A DNA stretch of 64,000 nt from Amycolatopsis deserti. Its GTDB lineage: Bacteria > Actinomycetota > Actinomycetes > Mycobacteriales > Pseudonocardiaceae. Made by a program: the position numbers and the translations under genes. Positions 38,221 through 47,225 of this stretch are shown here, one piece after another. The notes under the pieces are model-generated. The model did not search any database. It was not told the DNA's origin and saw nothing but the letters and a program-made list of their open reading frames with translations. Position 1 is the stretch's first letter. Each line of letters opens with the position of its first letter. The stretch is from positions 310,001 to 374,000 of the forward strand of contig NZ_BNAU01000004.1 in NCBI RefSeq assembly GCF_014653945.1, in the 5' to 3' direction.

Positions 38221-40929
38221 TTACTCGAAAGCGTCAGTTCGAGTGTCCGACGGGGCCGGCTCCTCGACCGGCAGGCCCAGCTCCTCCAGCTCCCGCACCA
38301 CCTCCGCGGCCAGCCCGGGCCCCACCCGCTGGTACAGCTCCGCCGCCAGCCCGACCTGCAACCGCGCCTCCTCGAGGTCGCCTCGGCGGCGGCACACCCG
38401 GCCGAGCGTCAGGCGCCCGACCGCCTCCTGCAGCAGGAAACCCCGCCGGGACGCCAGCTCCACCGCCTCGGACGCGTACTCCCGCGCCACACCTTCCTCA
38501 CCCAGGGCGAGGTGCGACTCCGCCAGGTTGTTCAGTGACACCACCACATAACTTTCGTCCCCCAGTCGCCGGTCGATCTCCAGCGACGACAGCTGATACG
38601 AAATCGCCTCGGCGTACCGGCCCCTCGCCTTCTCCGCCTCCGCGCAGTTCGCCAGCGCCTGCCCCCGCAGCTCGTCCGAACCCGCGGCCGCCACCGCCTT
38701 CGTCAGGCACTCCACCGCCTCGTCGTGACGGCCCACGCTGTTCAACGCGCACCCCAGGTGGATCATCGCGCAGGTGTGGCTCCGCTCGTCCGCCGCGATC
38801 GACAGCGCCTCGGCCGCATCCGCCAGCGACGCCGGCCCCAGATCGAACGTCAGGGACATCGCACACCGCGAGATCAGCATCCAGAACCGCGCCCGCACAT
38901 CCCCGCACGCCCGGGCCGCCGCCATCCCCAGCGCCACCAGCCGCTGCCACTCGTCCCACAGCGGGCGCACCACCCGGTACGTGTGCGCCACCCGCGCCAG
39001 CCGCCAGACGTCCTCGTCCAACCCGGCCGCCGCCGCGGCCTCCAGCACCGCCAAGAGGTTCGGCCACTCAGCCACGAACCACGCCAGCGCGTCGTCGAAA
39101 CCGGCCAACGAAGGCACCGGCACCGCAACAGAAGAAAAATCCAGCGGGTCCACGATCCGCAACAACCGCCGCCGCGCGACGTCGGCCGCCGCCTGGTAGT
39201 ACCGCACCGCCCGCGGCAACCCCGACGAACCAGCCAGTTCGTGCGCGTACAACCGCACCAGGTCGTGCCGCGTGAACACCTCCGGCCCGCTCTCGGTCAG
39301 CAGGTGGTGCGCCGCCAGCACCCGCAGCCGCCGCCGCGCCTCCGCGACCGGCACCTCGCACAACGCCGCCGCCACGAACGGCCCGACCGTCGGCCCGGGA
39401 AACGCCCCCAGCGCCCGGAACATCGCCGCCACCTCGGCCGGCAACCCCCGCACCGACACGTCCAGCGCCGCCCGCACCCCGGCGTCGTCGACGTCCAGCG
39501 CCGCGAGCCGCGTCCGCTCGCTCGCCAACTCGGCCACGAACTCCGGCACCGTCCACGCCGGACCCGCCGCCAGCCGCGCCCCCGCGATCCGCAACGCGAG
39601 CGGCAGGTCCCCGCACAACCCAGCCACCTGCGAGTGGAACTCCGCGAACGCCCCACCGGCGACATCCGCGATCAACCGCACCGAGTCCGCCCGCGCCAAC
39701 GGCTCCAGCGACCGCACCCGCGCCCCGTGCGAAACGATCAGGCCGTCCAGCCGCGCCCACGAGGTCACCACCGCGACCGACCCCGGCCCCGGCGGCAACA
39801 ACGGCCGCACCTGCTCCGCCGACCGGGCGTCGTCGAGTACCACGAGCATCCGCCGTCCGCCGGTCAGCGACCGGTACAGCGCGAGCCGCTCCCCCTCCGG
39901 CTCCGGCACCTCGGCCGCGGGCACCCCCAGCCCGATCAAGAACCGCGCCAGCACCGGCCCCGGTGAAGAGAACCCGCGCAACTCGGCGAACAGCACCCCG
40001 TCCGGAAACCGCGGAGCGGCCCGGTGCGCCCACGACACCGCGAGCGCGCTCTTGCCGATCCCGGGCGGCCCGGTGATCACCCCGACCGCGCCGGCACCGT
40101 CCAGCCAGGCCAGGTCCGCCGACCGCCCGGCCAGCAACGGCACCGCGGGCGGCAACTGGCGCGGCACCACCCGGCTCACGTCGATCGCGGAGGCGACCGG
40201 CGCCAGTTCGTCGTTCAACACCTGCGAATGCAGCGCTCGCAGGTCCGGCCCGGGATCGAGGCCGAGCTTCGCCGACGCGAACCGCGCCGCCTCCCGGTAG
40301 ACCTCGAGCGCGTCGGCCCGGCGCCCCGAGTAGTACAGCGCGCGCATCAGCTGGCCCACGGTGCGCTCGCGCCGCGGATCCTCCCGGACGATCGTGGTCA
40401 GCTCGGCGATCAGCTCCTCGTGCCGCCCGAGCGCGAGATCGGCGTCCACCCGGGCGCCGTGCACCGCGATCCGCAAATGCGTCAATTCGGGCGCGCGCAC
40501 CGGCACCCCGCCCAGCTCCGGCCCCTGCCACAGCGCCCACGCCTCGGCCAGCAGCGAGGCGCGTTCGACGAGCGGCGCCGCCTCGGCGCGCTCGAACAGC
40601 GCCCGCGCTCGGTGCACGTCGACCAGCATCGGGTCGATGCTCAGCCGGTAACCGGGCGCGGCGGTGTCGATCCGCGCCTCCGGGGTCTCGAACGACCGCA
40701 ACGCCCGCCGCAGCTGGGAGACGTTGCCGTGCACGATCGTCCGCGCCGTCGGCGGCGGGTCGTGGTGCCACAGCGCGTCGATCAGGTCGTCGAGCGCGAC
40801 GACGCGGTTCGGGTTCAGCGCCAGGATCGCGAGCAGCCCGCGCGCGCCCGGTCCGCCGATCGGCACCGGCCGGTCGCCGGCGTGGAGCTGGACAGGTCCG
40901 AGCAGCTGGATGCGCAAACCCTTGAGCAC
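38221..40929 (-). CDS. SARP/AfsR-like transcriptional regulator with NB-ARC and TPR domains
   Basis: This 902-residue regulator has an OmpR-like winged helix (about 5-95), a bacterial transcriptional activator domain (about 100-245), an NTPase module with P-loop GPPGIGKS near 287-294 and LVVLDDARSAEQV near 365. A long helical repeat region of TPR type runs from about 600 to the end. This is the AfsR layout, which activates secondary metabolite or developmental genes. I prefer the GTG at 40929 (GGGGAGG upstream) over 40947. A 17-bp-arm hairpin sits 39-79 bp upstream. No biosynthetic gene cluster is adjacent, so the target is unknown; ectABCD lies just upstream on the same strand. Confidence 0.88.
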   Translation of the reverse strand: MLKGLRIQLLGPVQLHAGDRPVPIGGPGARGLLAILALNPNRVVALDDLIDALWHHDPPPTARTIVHGNVSQLRRALRSFETPEARIDTAAPGYRLSIDPMLVDVHRARALFERAEAAPLVERASLLAEAWALWQGPELGGVPVRAPELTHLRIAVHGARVDADLALGRHEELIAELTTIVREDPRRERTVGQLMRALYYSGRRADALEVYREAARFASAKLGLDPGPDLRALHSQVLNDELAPVASAIDVSRVVPRQLPPAVPLLAGRSADLAWLDGAGAVGVITGPPGIGKSALAVSWAHRAAPRFPDGVLFAELRGFSSPGPVLARFLIGLGVPAAEVPEPEGERLALYRSLTGGRRMLVVLDDARSAEQVRPLLPPGPGSVAVVTSWARLDGLIVSHGARVRSLEPLARADSVRLIADVAGGAFAEFHSQVAGLCGDLPLALRIAGARLAAGPAWTVPEFVAELASERTRLAALDVDDAGVRAALDVSVRGLPAEVAAMFRALGAFPGPTVGPFVAAALCEVPVAEARRRLRVLAAHHLLTESGPEVFTRHDLVRLYAHELAGSSGLPRAVRYYQAAADVARRRLLRIVDPLDFSSVAVPVPSLAGFDDALAWFVAEWPNLLAVLEAAAAAGLDEDVWRLARVAHTYRVVRPLWDEWQRLVALGMAAARACGDVRARFWMLISRCAMSLTFDLGPASLADAAEALSIAADERSHTCAMIHLGCALNSVGRHDEAVECLTKAVAAAGSDELRGQALANCAEAEKARGRYAEAISYQLSSLEIDRRLGDESYVVVSLNNLAESHLALGEEGVAREYASEAVELASRRGFLLQEAVGRLTLGRVCRRRGDLEEARLQVGLAAELYQRVGPGLAAEVVRELEELGLPVEEPAPSDTRTDAFE

Positions 40930-40967
40930 AGGCCCCTCCCCGAGCACCGCGCCGGAGGAAACGAGTA

Positions 40968-41008
40968 CGGCCCCGCACCATCAGTCCCGATCTGATGGTG
41001 CGGGGCCG
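40968..41008 (-). terminator. Long perfect hairpin between ectD and the SARP gene
   Basis: Arms of 17 bp (CGGCCCCGCACCATCAG at 40968-40984 and its complement at 40992-41008) enclose a 7-nt loop. Read on the minus strand it lies 167 bp after the ectD stop and 39 bp before the SARP GTG. It can terminate ect transcription or act as an attenuator in the SARP leader. No U-run follows, as is common for high-GC actinobacterial terminators. Confidence 0.8.
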
Positions 41009-41110
41009 CACTCGGTGAAACAAGTGACGGGGCCGGGTTCGCCTCGCCCATCGCTACCGGCGCCACACGGGATTCACCCCGAGCAAGGAAGACCCATGCT
41101 GCCGCCGTTC
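41009..41110 (-). promoter_or_regulatory. Possible structured leader (ydaO/c-di-AMP riboswitch-like)
   Basis: On the minus strand this region contains GCTCGGGGTGAATCC, then GCCGGTAGCG, GAGGCGAACCCGG and CCGTCACTTG in that order. These recall the conserved GGGGTGAATCC...GTAGGG...CGAA-CCGTCA pieces of the ydaO-yuaA c-di-AMP riboswitch. The 3' motif is imperfect and I cannot confirm the fold. It directly precedes the long hairpin and the SARP gene, the position expected for an aptamer plus terminator. Confidence 0.3.
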
Positions 41111-41175
41111 GCAGTGGCGGCACTGTAACAGGGCGCGATGAACCGGCTACACCCGACCCGCACTTCTTCCGGTGT

Positions 41176-42078
41176 CTACCGCGTCACAGGCGTGAAGTCC
41201 CGGCTGCCGATGAAGGTCGGCCGGGGCTTCGTCGCCGCGTACGGCTCGACGAGCGCGTTCTCGACGCTGTTGAACACCAGGAAGATGTTGGACCGCGGGT
41301 ACGGCGTGATGTTGTTGCCGGACCCGTGCATGATGTTGGAGTCGAACCACAGCGCCGACCCGGCCGGCCCGGTGAACTGGTCGATCCCGTACTCCGCGGC
41401 GAGCTTGGTGATGTCGTTCTCGCTGGGAACGCCGATCTCCTGCTCCTTCAGCGACGACTTGTAGTAGTCCTCCGGGGTCTGGCCGACGCACGGGACGAAC
41501 GTCCGCTGCGAACCCGGCATGACCATCAGGCCGCCGTTGAAGGGGTAGTTGTCGGTCAGCGCGATCGAGCAGCTCACCGCCCGAGGCCGCGGCATGCCGT
41601 CCTCGGCGTGCCAGGTCTCGAAGTCGGAGTGCCAGTAGAACCCGGTGCCCTTGAAGCCCGGCATGTAGTTCACGCGGCTCTGGTGGATGTACACCTCCGA
41701 GCCGAGGATCTGCCGGGCGCGGTCGAGGACGCGGGGGTCGCGCACGAGTTCGGCGATCAGCTCGCTGATCTTGTGCACCTCGAAGATGGACCGGACGCTG
41801 CCGGTCTTCTTCTCGGTGATGACCCGCTCGTCGGCCTTCAGCTGCTCGTCGCTGGAGAGCCGGACGAGCTCCTGCCAGTAGCCCTGCACTTCGGCGGGCG
41901 ACAGCAGGCCCTCGACGATGTGGTACCCCTTCGCGTCGTGCGACGCGAGAGTCGCCGCATCGATCGGACCGTCGGCCTCACTGCCCCAGACAGTCGGGTC
42001 GACACGATCGAAGGGCTCGGCCGGGACGGGAACCCTGGTCGGGTAACTGTCCTCGACACCGGTTTCCATGATCGTCAA
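41176..42078 (-). CDS. ectD: Ectoine hydroxylase
   Basis: EctD is a non-haem Fe(II)/2-oxoglutarate dioxygenase that converts ectoine to 5-hydroxyectoine. The 300-residue protein has the family signature FYWHSDFETWHAEDG near residues 143-157 with the iron-binding His and Asp. The second His is in NIMHGSGNN near 248. The TTG at 42078 lies 9 bp after AAAGGAGG, a better-spaced start than the ATG at 42069. It is the last gene of ectABCD. Confidence 0.95.
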   Translation of the reverse strand: MTIMETGVEDSYPTRVPVPAEPFDRVDPTVWGSEADGPIDAATLASHDAKGYHIVEGLLSPAEVQGYWQELVRLSSDEQLKADERVITEKKTGSVRSIFEVHKISELIAELVRDPRVLDRARQILGSEVYIHQSRVNYMPGFKGTGFYWHSDFETWHAEDGMPRPRAVSCSIALTDNYPFNGGLMVMPGSQRTFVPCVGQTPEDYYKSSLKEQEIGVPSENDITKLAAEYGIDQFTGPAGSALWFDSNIMHGSGNNITPYPRSNIFLVFNSVENALVEPYAATKPRPTFIGSRDFTPVTR

Positions 42079-42135
42079 ATCGGTTCGCCTCCTTTTATGC
42101 GTTGCCTTCCGGTAGGGGCCTCGCTCCGTGGTGGC

Positions 42136-42549
42136 TCAGGCGGACTTCTCGTCCGCCTCGTCGTCCTCGACGACCAGCGGGTACACGCCGTTCTCGTCGT
42201 GCACCTCCCGGCCGGTGACCGGCGGGTTGAAGACGCACACGGTCTTCATGTCGGTCTTCGGGCGGACCTGGTGCTTGTCGTGGTCGTTGAGGAGGTACAG
42301 GGAACCCGGCTTGAGCTGGAACGTCTCGCCGGTCGCCTTGTTGGTGATCTCGCCTTCGCCCTCGTAGACGAAGACCGCCTCGATGTGGTTGGCGTACCAG
42401 AAGTCGTTGACGGTCCCCGCGTACAGCGTGGTCTCGTGCACCGAGAAGCCGACCTTCTCCTTGGCCAGGATGATCCGCTTCGAGCGCCAGTTCGGCGTCT
42501 TGATGTCGGCGTCGGTGTCGGTGATCTCGTCGAGGGTCCGGACGATCAA
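42136..42549 (-). CDS. ectC: L-ectoine synthase
   Basis: EctC cyclises N-gamma-acetyl-diaminobutyrate to ectoine. The 137-residue cupin begins (M)IVRTLDEI, the invariant EctC start. This forces a TTG start at 42549, since no ATG or GTG fits. Metal-binding and active-site positions lie in [16 protein letters not shown] near 52-67 and [10 protein letters not shown] near 85-94. It follows ectB by 22 bp. Confidence 0.95.
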   Translation of the reverse strand: MIVRTLDEITDTDADIKTPNWRSKRIILAKEKVGFSVHETTLYAGTVNDFWYANHIEAVFVYEGEGEITNKATGETFQLKPGSLYLLNDHDKHQVRPKTDMKTVCVFNPPVTGREVHDENGVYPLVVEDDEADEKSA

Positions 42550-42571
42550 AACTCTTCCCCTTCTCGTTCTT

Positions 42572-43825
42572 CTACTTACCGAGCACGGCCTTGACGGAGG
42601 CGTCGATGATCTCCAGCCCCTCGCCGACCTCGGCATCCGTGAGCGTCAGCGGCGGCAGCAGCTTCATCACCTCGCTGTCCGGCCCGGAGGTCTCCATGAG
42701 CAGGCCGCGTTCGAACGCGGCGGCGCAGACCTTCCCGGCGAGTTCCCCGTTCTGGAACTCCAAACCGCGGGCCAGGCCACGGCCCTTGGCGGTCAGCTGC
42801 GCCTCCGGGTAGGCGTCGACCAGGCCCTGCAGCGCCGCGCCGATGCGCTCGCCCTTGGCCCGGACCGACTTCTCCAGCTCGTCGTCGCTCCAGTAGGTGC
42901 GCATGGCCTCGGCGGCGGTGACGAACGCCGGGTTGATGCCGCGGAACGTGCCGTTGTGCTCGCCCGGCTCCCAGACGTCCAGGTCGGGGCGGATCAGGGT
43001 GAGCGCCATCGGCAGGCCGTAGCCGCTGATCGACTTCGACAGGCAGACGATGTCCGGCTTGATGCCGGCGTCCTCGAAGCTGAAGAACGGGCCGGTGCGG
43101 CCGCAGCCCATCTGCACGTCGTCGACGATCAGCAGGATGTCGTGCCGCTTGCACAGGTCGGACAGGCCGCGCAGCCACTCCAGGCCGGCGGCGTTGATGC
43201 CGCCCTCGCCCTGCACGGTCTCCACGATCACCGCGGCCGGCTCGTTCAGCCCGCTGCCGGAGTCCTGGAGCAGGCGCTCGAAGTACAGGAAGTCCGGGTA
43301 GACGCCGTCGAAGTACTGGTCGTAGGGCATCGGCGTGGCGTGGACCAGCGGGATGCCGGCGCCGTGGCGCTTCATCGAGTTGCCGGTGACCGACAGCGCG
43401 CCGATCGTCATGCCGTGGAAGGCGTTGGTGAAGTTGATGACCGACTCGCGGCCGGTGACCTTGCGGGCCAGCTTCAGCGCGGCTTCGACGGCGTTGGCGC
43501 CGCCGGGGCCGGGGAAGATGACCTTGTAGTCCAGCTCGCGCGGCTTGAGGATCTTCTCGTCGAGCGTCTCGAGCAGGTCGCGCTTGGCGACGGTGAACAT
43601 GTCGAGCGCGTGCGTGACGCCGTCGCGCTCGATGTAGTCGATCAGCGCCTTCTTGAGCACGGGGTTGTTGTGGCCGTAGTTCAGCGCCCCGGCGCCGGCG
43701 AAGAAGTCGAGGTACGGGCGCCCGTCCTCGCCGTAGAGGCGGCTGCCCTGCGCGCGGTCGAACACGACCGGCCACCCCCGGCTGTAGCTGCGCACTTCGG
43801 ATTCGAGCTTTTCGAAGATGCTCAC
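42572..43825 (-). CDS. ectB: Diaminobutyrate-2-oxoglutarate transaminase
   Basis: EctB makes L-2,4-diaminobutyrate from aspartate semialdehyde with PLP. The 417-residue class III aminotransferase has [16 protein letters not shown] near residue 40, the PLP-ring Asp in [15 protein letters not shown] near 225 and the Schiff-base lysine in [10 protein letters not shown] near 258. The GTG at 43825 ([14 protein letters not shown]) fits the family start. Confidence 0.96.
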   Translation of the reverse strand: MSIFEKLESEVRSYSRGWPVVFDRAQGSRLYGEDGRPYLDFFAGAGALNYGHNNPVLKKALIDYIERDGVTHALDMFTVAKRDLLETLDEKILKPRELDYKVIFPGPGGANAVEAALKLARKVTGRESVINFTNAFHGMTIGALSVTGNSMKRHGAGIPLVHATPMPYDQYFDGVYPDFLYFERLLQDSGSGLNEPAAVIVETVQGEGGINAAGLEWLRGLSDLCKRHDILLIVDDVQMGCGRTGPFFSFEDAGIKPDIVCLSKSISGYGLPMALTLIRPDLDVWEPGEHNGTFRGINPAFVTAAEAMRTYWSDDELEKSVRAKGERIGAALQGLVDAYPEAQLTAKGRGLARGLEFQNGELAGKVCAAAFERGLLMETSGPDSEVMKLLPPLTLTDAEVGEGLEIIDASVKAVLGK

Positions 43826-43893
43826 TTTGGGTTTTCCCCTCACTGGTGCTTGTCGACAGCTAATCGCACGGGCGTCCTCGCCCAATTCCGGCG

Positions 43894-44394
43894 TTATCTC
43901 GGGCTCAGCGGGCCGATTCGGTAAAGGTCTTCCCGCTCGTGCCGCGTGCCGTCGTCCGGAAAGTCGTCCGAGCCGAACAGCTCGGTGCACTCCAGCTGTG
44001 CGCCCCACCGCTGCGCGAATGAGGTGAACAGCCGGATGGACGCTTTGTTGTCGGGCGTGATGGTGGTCTCGAGGTGACGCACCCCGTCGGCGACCAGCCG
44101 CGTGAACAGGTTGTCGAGCAGGGCTCCGGCCAGCCCCTGCCCACGTTGCGACGCATCGACGGCGACCTGCCAGACGAGCGCGGTGTCCGGCGCCGTGGGA
44201 CGGCGATAAGCGATCACGAATCCGACCGCGTCACCGTCCACCCGCGCCACCACCGAGGTGTCGGCGAAATCGCGGCACCACAACAGATATGCATAAGGCG
44301 AGTTGAGATCGAGCTTCTGCGAATCGCGTGCGATTCGCCAAAGCGCAGCCCCGTCGGCCTTGGTCGGATTTTCGATCAAGTGCTTTCCGGACAT
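43894..44394 (-). CDS. ectA: Diaminobutyrate acetyltransferase
   Basis: EctA acetylates diaminobutyrate with acetyl-CoA, the second step of ectoine synthesis. The 166-residue GNAT protein has the acetyl-CoA loop [15 protein letters not shown] near residues 79-93 and the typical opening [20 protein letters not shown] near 13-32. It is the first gene of ectABCD; an inverted repeat of AAACAAC sits just upstream. The osmoprotectant made accumulates under salt and heat stress. Confidence 0.95.
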   Translation of the reverse strand: MSGKHLIENPTKADGAALWRIARDSQKLDLNSPYAYLLWCRDFADTSVVARVDGDAVGFVIAYRRPTAPDTALVWQVAVDASQRGQGLAGALLDNLFTRLVADGVRHLETTITPDNKASIRLFTSFAQRWGAQLECTELFGSDDFPDDGTRHEREDLYRIGPLSPR

Positions 44395-44398
44395 GTCA

Positions 44399-44420
44399 AA
44401 ACAACCTAACAGAGTTGTTT
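44399..44420. promoter_or_regulatory. Inverted repeat in the ectA promoter
   Basis: AAACAAC (44399-44405) and GTTGTTT (44414-44420) are perfect 7-bp arms around 8 bp, 5-26 bp upstream of the ectA ATG in an otherwise GC-rich region. It could be the operator for osmotic regulation of ectABCD. Confidence 0.5.
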
Positions 44421-44603
44421 GGGTCGTTCAGCGCATCGCGGACCGGGCAGGCGAGCTACCTGCAACAACGGCGAAACACACGTGAGAATGACAACAGGAA
44501 GCTGGTGTTCCGAAGCCGAGATGTGGTATGGCCCCAGCCTGGACGGGGCCTTATCACGTAGAGCGCTCGACGTGCGCCGCGCGTTACACGCTAGTGGCAG
44601 CGC

Positions 44604-45383
44604 TCACAGGATGCGAGCCCACTCACCGGGATCGCACGCCGCCCAGAAGCGGACGCCGAACCGCGACAGGCGGACCGTGCGCCGCACCAGGCGTGCCCGG
44701 CGGGCGGACTTCACGGCCGTGCGGACGAGGTCCTCGGTGGCCAGGATCTCGTACTGCGACTCCAGCTCGGCGGACTCGGCGTCCAGCTCGACCAGGCCGA
44801 ATCCGGCCAGCCGGGTCAGGTAGCCGGGCACCTCGTCGGGCAGCGTCACACCGGCCGCCTTGCCCACCGTCGAGGCGTTGCGCAGGATCGTCCGGCCGCC
44901 GCCGAACCCGCGTTCGGTGACGTCGATCACAGGGAAGGCGGCGCCGGTGGCGAGCGTGGCGATGATGCGCGCCTCGTCCGGGGTGAGCTGGCGCAGGACG
45001 GTCGCGTAGAGGTACTCGCGGGCCTGCTCCCGGCCGAAGCCCACGGACCGGTCGAGCAGCTCCTTCATCGCGGCGCGCAGCGGTTCCCGCGCCGGGACCA
45101 GCTCGCCGGCGCCGTTGGGGGTGTGCTCGGAGCCGGCCGCGCTGAGCGCGACCACGTACGGGTCGTCGACCTCGTCGAGACGGCGGCGCAGGCCGGTCAG
45201 GACCTGCCGCTCGACCTGTCGCAGCCCCTCACCGGCCAGTTCGAGACCGGGCAGCGGCAGACGACGGCCGATGGTGAACCCGGTGCGTGCGGCCCAGCCG
45301 GCGAGCCGTCCCGCGCGGCGCAGCAGGTTCTCGTCGCCACCCTCCGGCGAACTCGGCAGGTTCTCGCTGGTCAACCACATCAC
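44604..45383 (-). CDS. Abi-alpha (DUF4393)-like protein
   Basis: This 259-residue helical protein looks like the actinobacterial members annotated Abi-alpha/DUF4393, a family named after phage abortive infection proteins. The fit is in the middle: ARIIATLATGAAFPVIDVTE near residues 138-157, PGYLTRLAGFGLVELD near 184. The N-terminus is a charged helix ending in a hydrophobic Ala/Gly stretch (AGWAARTGFTIGRRLPLPG). It sits upstream of ectA on the same strand, 209 bp away. A defence role is not shown; most actinobacterial copies are housekeeping-like. Confidence 0.5.
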   Translation of the reverse strand: MMWLTSENLPSSPEGGDENLLRRAGRLAGWAARTGFTIGRRLPLPGLELAGEGLRQVERQVLTGLRRRLDEVDDPYVVALSAAGSEHTPNGAGELVPAREPLRAAMKELLDRSVGFGREQAREYLYATVLRQLTPDEARIIATLATGAAFPVIDVTERGFGGGRTILRNASTVGKAAGVTLPDEVPGYLTRLAGFGLVELDAESAELESQYEILATEDLVRTAVKSARRARLVRRTVRLSRFGVRFWAACDPGEWARIL

Positions 45384-45413
45384 CCCGTTTCCCGGGATGA
45401 TGGTACGGCCGGA

Positions 45414-45758
45414 TCAGCGCAGAGCCTTGTTCGCCTTCCGCGTCGCCTTGCGGAGCTGGAAGATGCGCGCGCCGCCGACCAGGGCGACCAGGACGGCTCC
45501 GGCGATCGCGGAGAACAGCATCGCCACGGCCAGCGGCAGGCTGCCCTCCATCCCGAGGAAGGCCACCGTCGTCGAGTCCAGGTTCTGCAGGATGAAGATC
45601 AGCAGGAACACCAGGATGATCAACGCGACGACGATCGCCACCCAGGTGCCGCTGACCCGGGTCCGTTTGATCTTGACCGGCTTCGCGGGCGCGGGTTCGG
45701 TGACGGGCGGCTGGGGTGGGGTGCCGGTGGCCGGCTCGTCCCCCTGCGCGTGAGTCAT
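45414..45758 (-). CDS. LapA-like (DUF1049) membrane protein
   Basis: This 114-residue protein has two membrane helices (residues 38-61, VAIVVALIILVFLLIFILQN, and 75-97). The LapA-family linker QNLDSTTVAFLGMEGSLPLAV lies between, and a basic C-terminal coil RKATRKANKAL follows. In enteric bacteria LapA helps regulate lipopolysaccharide synthesis. That role does not apply in an actinomycete, so the function here is unknown. Confidence 0.8.
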   Translation of the reverse strand: MTHAQGDEPATGTPPQPPVTEPAPAKPVKIKRTRVSGTWVAIVVALIILVFLLIFILQNLDSTTVAFLGMEGSLPLAVAMLFSAIAGAVLVALVGGARIFQLRKATRKANKALR

Positions 45759-45800
45759 ACACCGATTGTGCTCGGGTGGGCGGATTCCCGCAGGTCGAAA

Positions 45801-46595
45801 TCACACGGAGCGGCTAACTCGCCAGCTGAGCGTGACCACATCGCGACCCGCGGAGCCGAAGTCGGGTGCGCCGCGCAGCGCTTCGGCCACCTCATCGGCC
45901 CGGTCCGGGGGCAGGCACAGCCGGCGGCGGGTGACGTCGACCAGCTCGTCGAAGCGCTGGTATTCCCGCTTCGCGGGCTGGTGCCACCGGACGATCTCCG
46001 GTTCGACGCCGAGTTCCCGCAGCGCGGCGACGGCGTCGTCGGCCGTCGGGCCGTCCGGGCGGTCGATGCCGTGGAACCGCCGCCACAACGCGTTCAGGCT
46101 GGTCATCGGGTGGACGGCGGCGAGTTCTACGACGACCCGGCGGCGGGCGTGGGCGGTCAGCGCCTCGGTGAACGGCGCCAGGTCGGGGGCGTTGTAGAGG
46201 ACGTGGGCGCAGACCACGACGTCGGCGGGTGCGGCCTCGACGTCCGGCCACCGCCCCTCGATCGTCGTGCAGGGCACGGAGAGCGCTTCCGCGCGGGCGG
46301 TGAACTCGGCGAGCAGGCCGGCGTTGGTGTCCACCGCCGTGACCCGCGTGATGGCCCGGGCGCACGGCAGGCTCGCCGCGCCCGCCCCGGCACCCACGTC
46401 GAGCACGGAACCGGGAAGACCGGCCAGGACGGCGTCGTGGGTCGGGGTGGCGGGTTCGGCGATCAGGCGGTCGGCGCGGCGCGCGAACGCCCGGCGGGGC
46501 ACGAACCACGGCGATTCGGGCGCCGCGACCAGGATGTGCGCCGGGATCGCCCAGCCCGCCAGCTGCTCCGACCACCTGCGCACCGCGTCCGCCAT
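45801..46595 (-). CDS. Class I SAM-dependent methyltransferase
   Basis: This 264-residue methyltransferase has motif I SVLDVGAGAGAASLPCA near residues 62-78, motif II acidic end TAVDTN near 86, and an inserted helical region before the core (RRWSEQLAGWAIPAHILVAA). It is divergent from a TetR gene, with a palindrome at the shared promoter. The start is ATG 46595; a TTG at 46616 lies inside the palindrome and is unlikely. The substrate is unknown. Confidence 0.82.
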   Translation of the reverse strand: MADAVRRWSEQLAGWAIPAHILVAAPESPWFVPRRAFARRADRLIAEPATPTHDAVLAGLPGSVLDVGAGAGAASLPCARAITRVTAVDTNAGLLAEFTARAEALSVPCTTIEGRWPDVEAAPADVVVCAHVLYNAPDLAPFTEALTAHARRRVVVELAAVHPMTSLNALWRRFHGIDRPDGPTADDAVAALRELGVEPEIVRWHQPAKREYQRFDELVDVTRRRLCLPPDRADEVAEALRGAPDFGSAGRDVVTLSWRVSRSV

Positions 46596-46613
46596 GGGTT
46601 CGATTGTGCCGGT

Positions 46614-46626
46614 CAATCAGTGATTG
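46614..46626. promoter_or_regulatory. TetR operator
   Basis: CAATCAGTGATTG is a perfect 6+1+6 palindrome between the divergent methyltransferase and TetR genes, 9 bp before the TetR ATG. A further TGATT half-repeat follows. It suits autoregulation. Confidence 0.82.
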
Positions 46627-46634
46627 ATTCAGTG

Positions 46635-47225
46635 ATGGAAGTGTGGTCTGCTGGACGGGTGCCGACCACCGACGCCCGCGAGCGACTGCTGACCGTCGCC
46701 GAGCGGCTGCTGCTGGAATCCGGCTACGACGCGGTGTCGGTGCGGGCGATCAACAGCGCGGCCGGCATGAACCCGGCGGCGGTGCACTACCACTTCGGGT
46801 CGAAGGACGCGCTGATCGCGGCGCTGCTGGAGGCCCGGCTCGCACCGGTGTGGCAGCAGCGGCTGGACGAGGTCACCTCGCAGCGGCGCGACGGGTGGGC
46901 GCCGACCGTGCCCGAACTGGTGGATCTGGTCGTGACCCCGCTGGCCGAGCTGGCCGCGGATCCGGTCGGGCAGTTGCGGTTGAAGCTGCTGGCGCGGTTC
47001 GTGCTGGGGCGGCGGGAACCGGCGTGGACGTCGCGGTGGTTCGGGCTGGGGCCGTGGATCGAGCTGCTGCGGGACGCGCGGCCGGAGCTGTCCAAGGCGG
47101 AGGCGGCGCAGCGCTGGCTGCTCGCGTTCGGGCTGGTGCTGCAGTTCTTCGCCGAGGGGATGCCCGGCGAGGTGCCGGTGGAGACGCTGCGGGCGTTCGT
47201 CGCGGCGGGATTGGCGGGGTCATGA
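46635..47225 (+). CDS. TetR family regulator
   Basis: This protein of about 196 residues has a helix-turn-helix in DAVSVRAINSAAGMNPAAVH followed by YHFGSKDALI, the typical TetR signature. The start is either ATG 46635 or GTG 46659 (VPTTDARERLL, the more usual N-terminus). It ends with an ATGA overlap with the flavin oxidoreductase gene, so regulator and enzyme are co-transcribed. The operator lies at its own promoter. Confidence 0.88.
   Translation: MEVWSAGRVPTTDARERLLTVAERLLLESGYDAVSVRAINSAAGMNPAAVHYHFGSKDALIAALLEARLAPVWQQRLDEVTSQRRDGWAPTVPELVDLVVTPLAELAADPVGQLRLKLLARFVLGRREPAWTSRWFGLGPWIELLRDARPELSKAEAAQRWLLAFGLVLQFFAEGMPGEVPVETLRAFVAAGLAGS

Noticed and set aside
38725..39966. Plus-strand frame within the SARP gene
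   Set aside because: It is antisense to the NB-ARC/TPR region, Arg/Pro/Gln-rich, with no motif.
44604..45383. Confident phage-defence gene (Abi-alpha)
   Set aside because: The family resemblance is partial, and neighbouring genes are osmoprotection and envelope genes, so I list it as a CDS without claiming defence.
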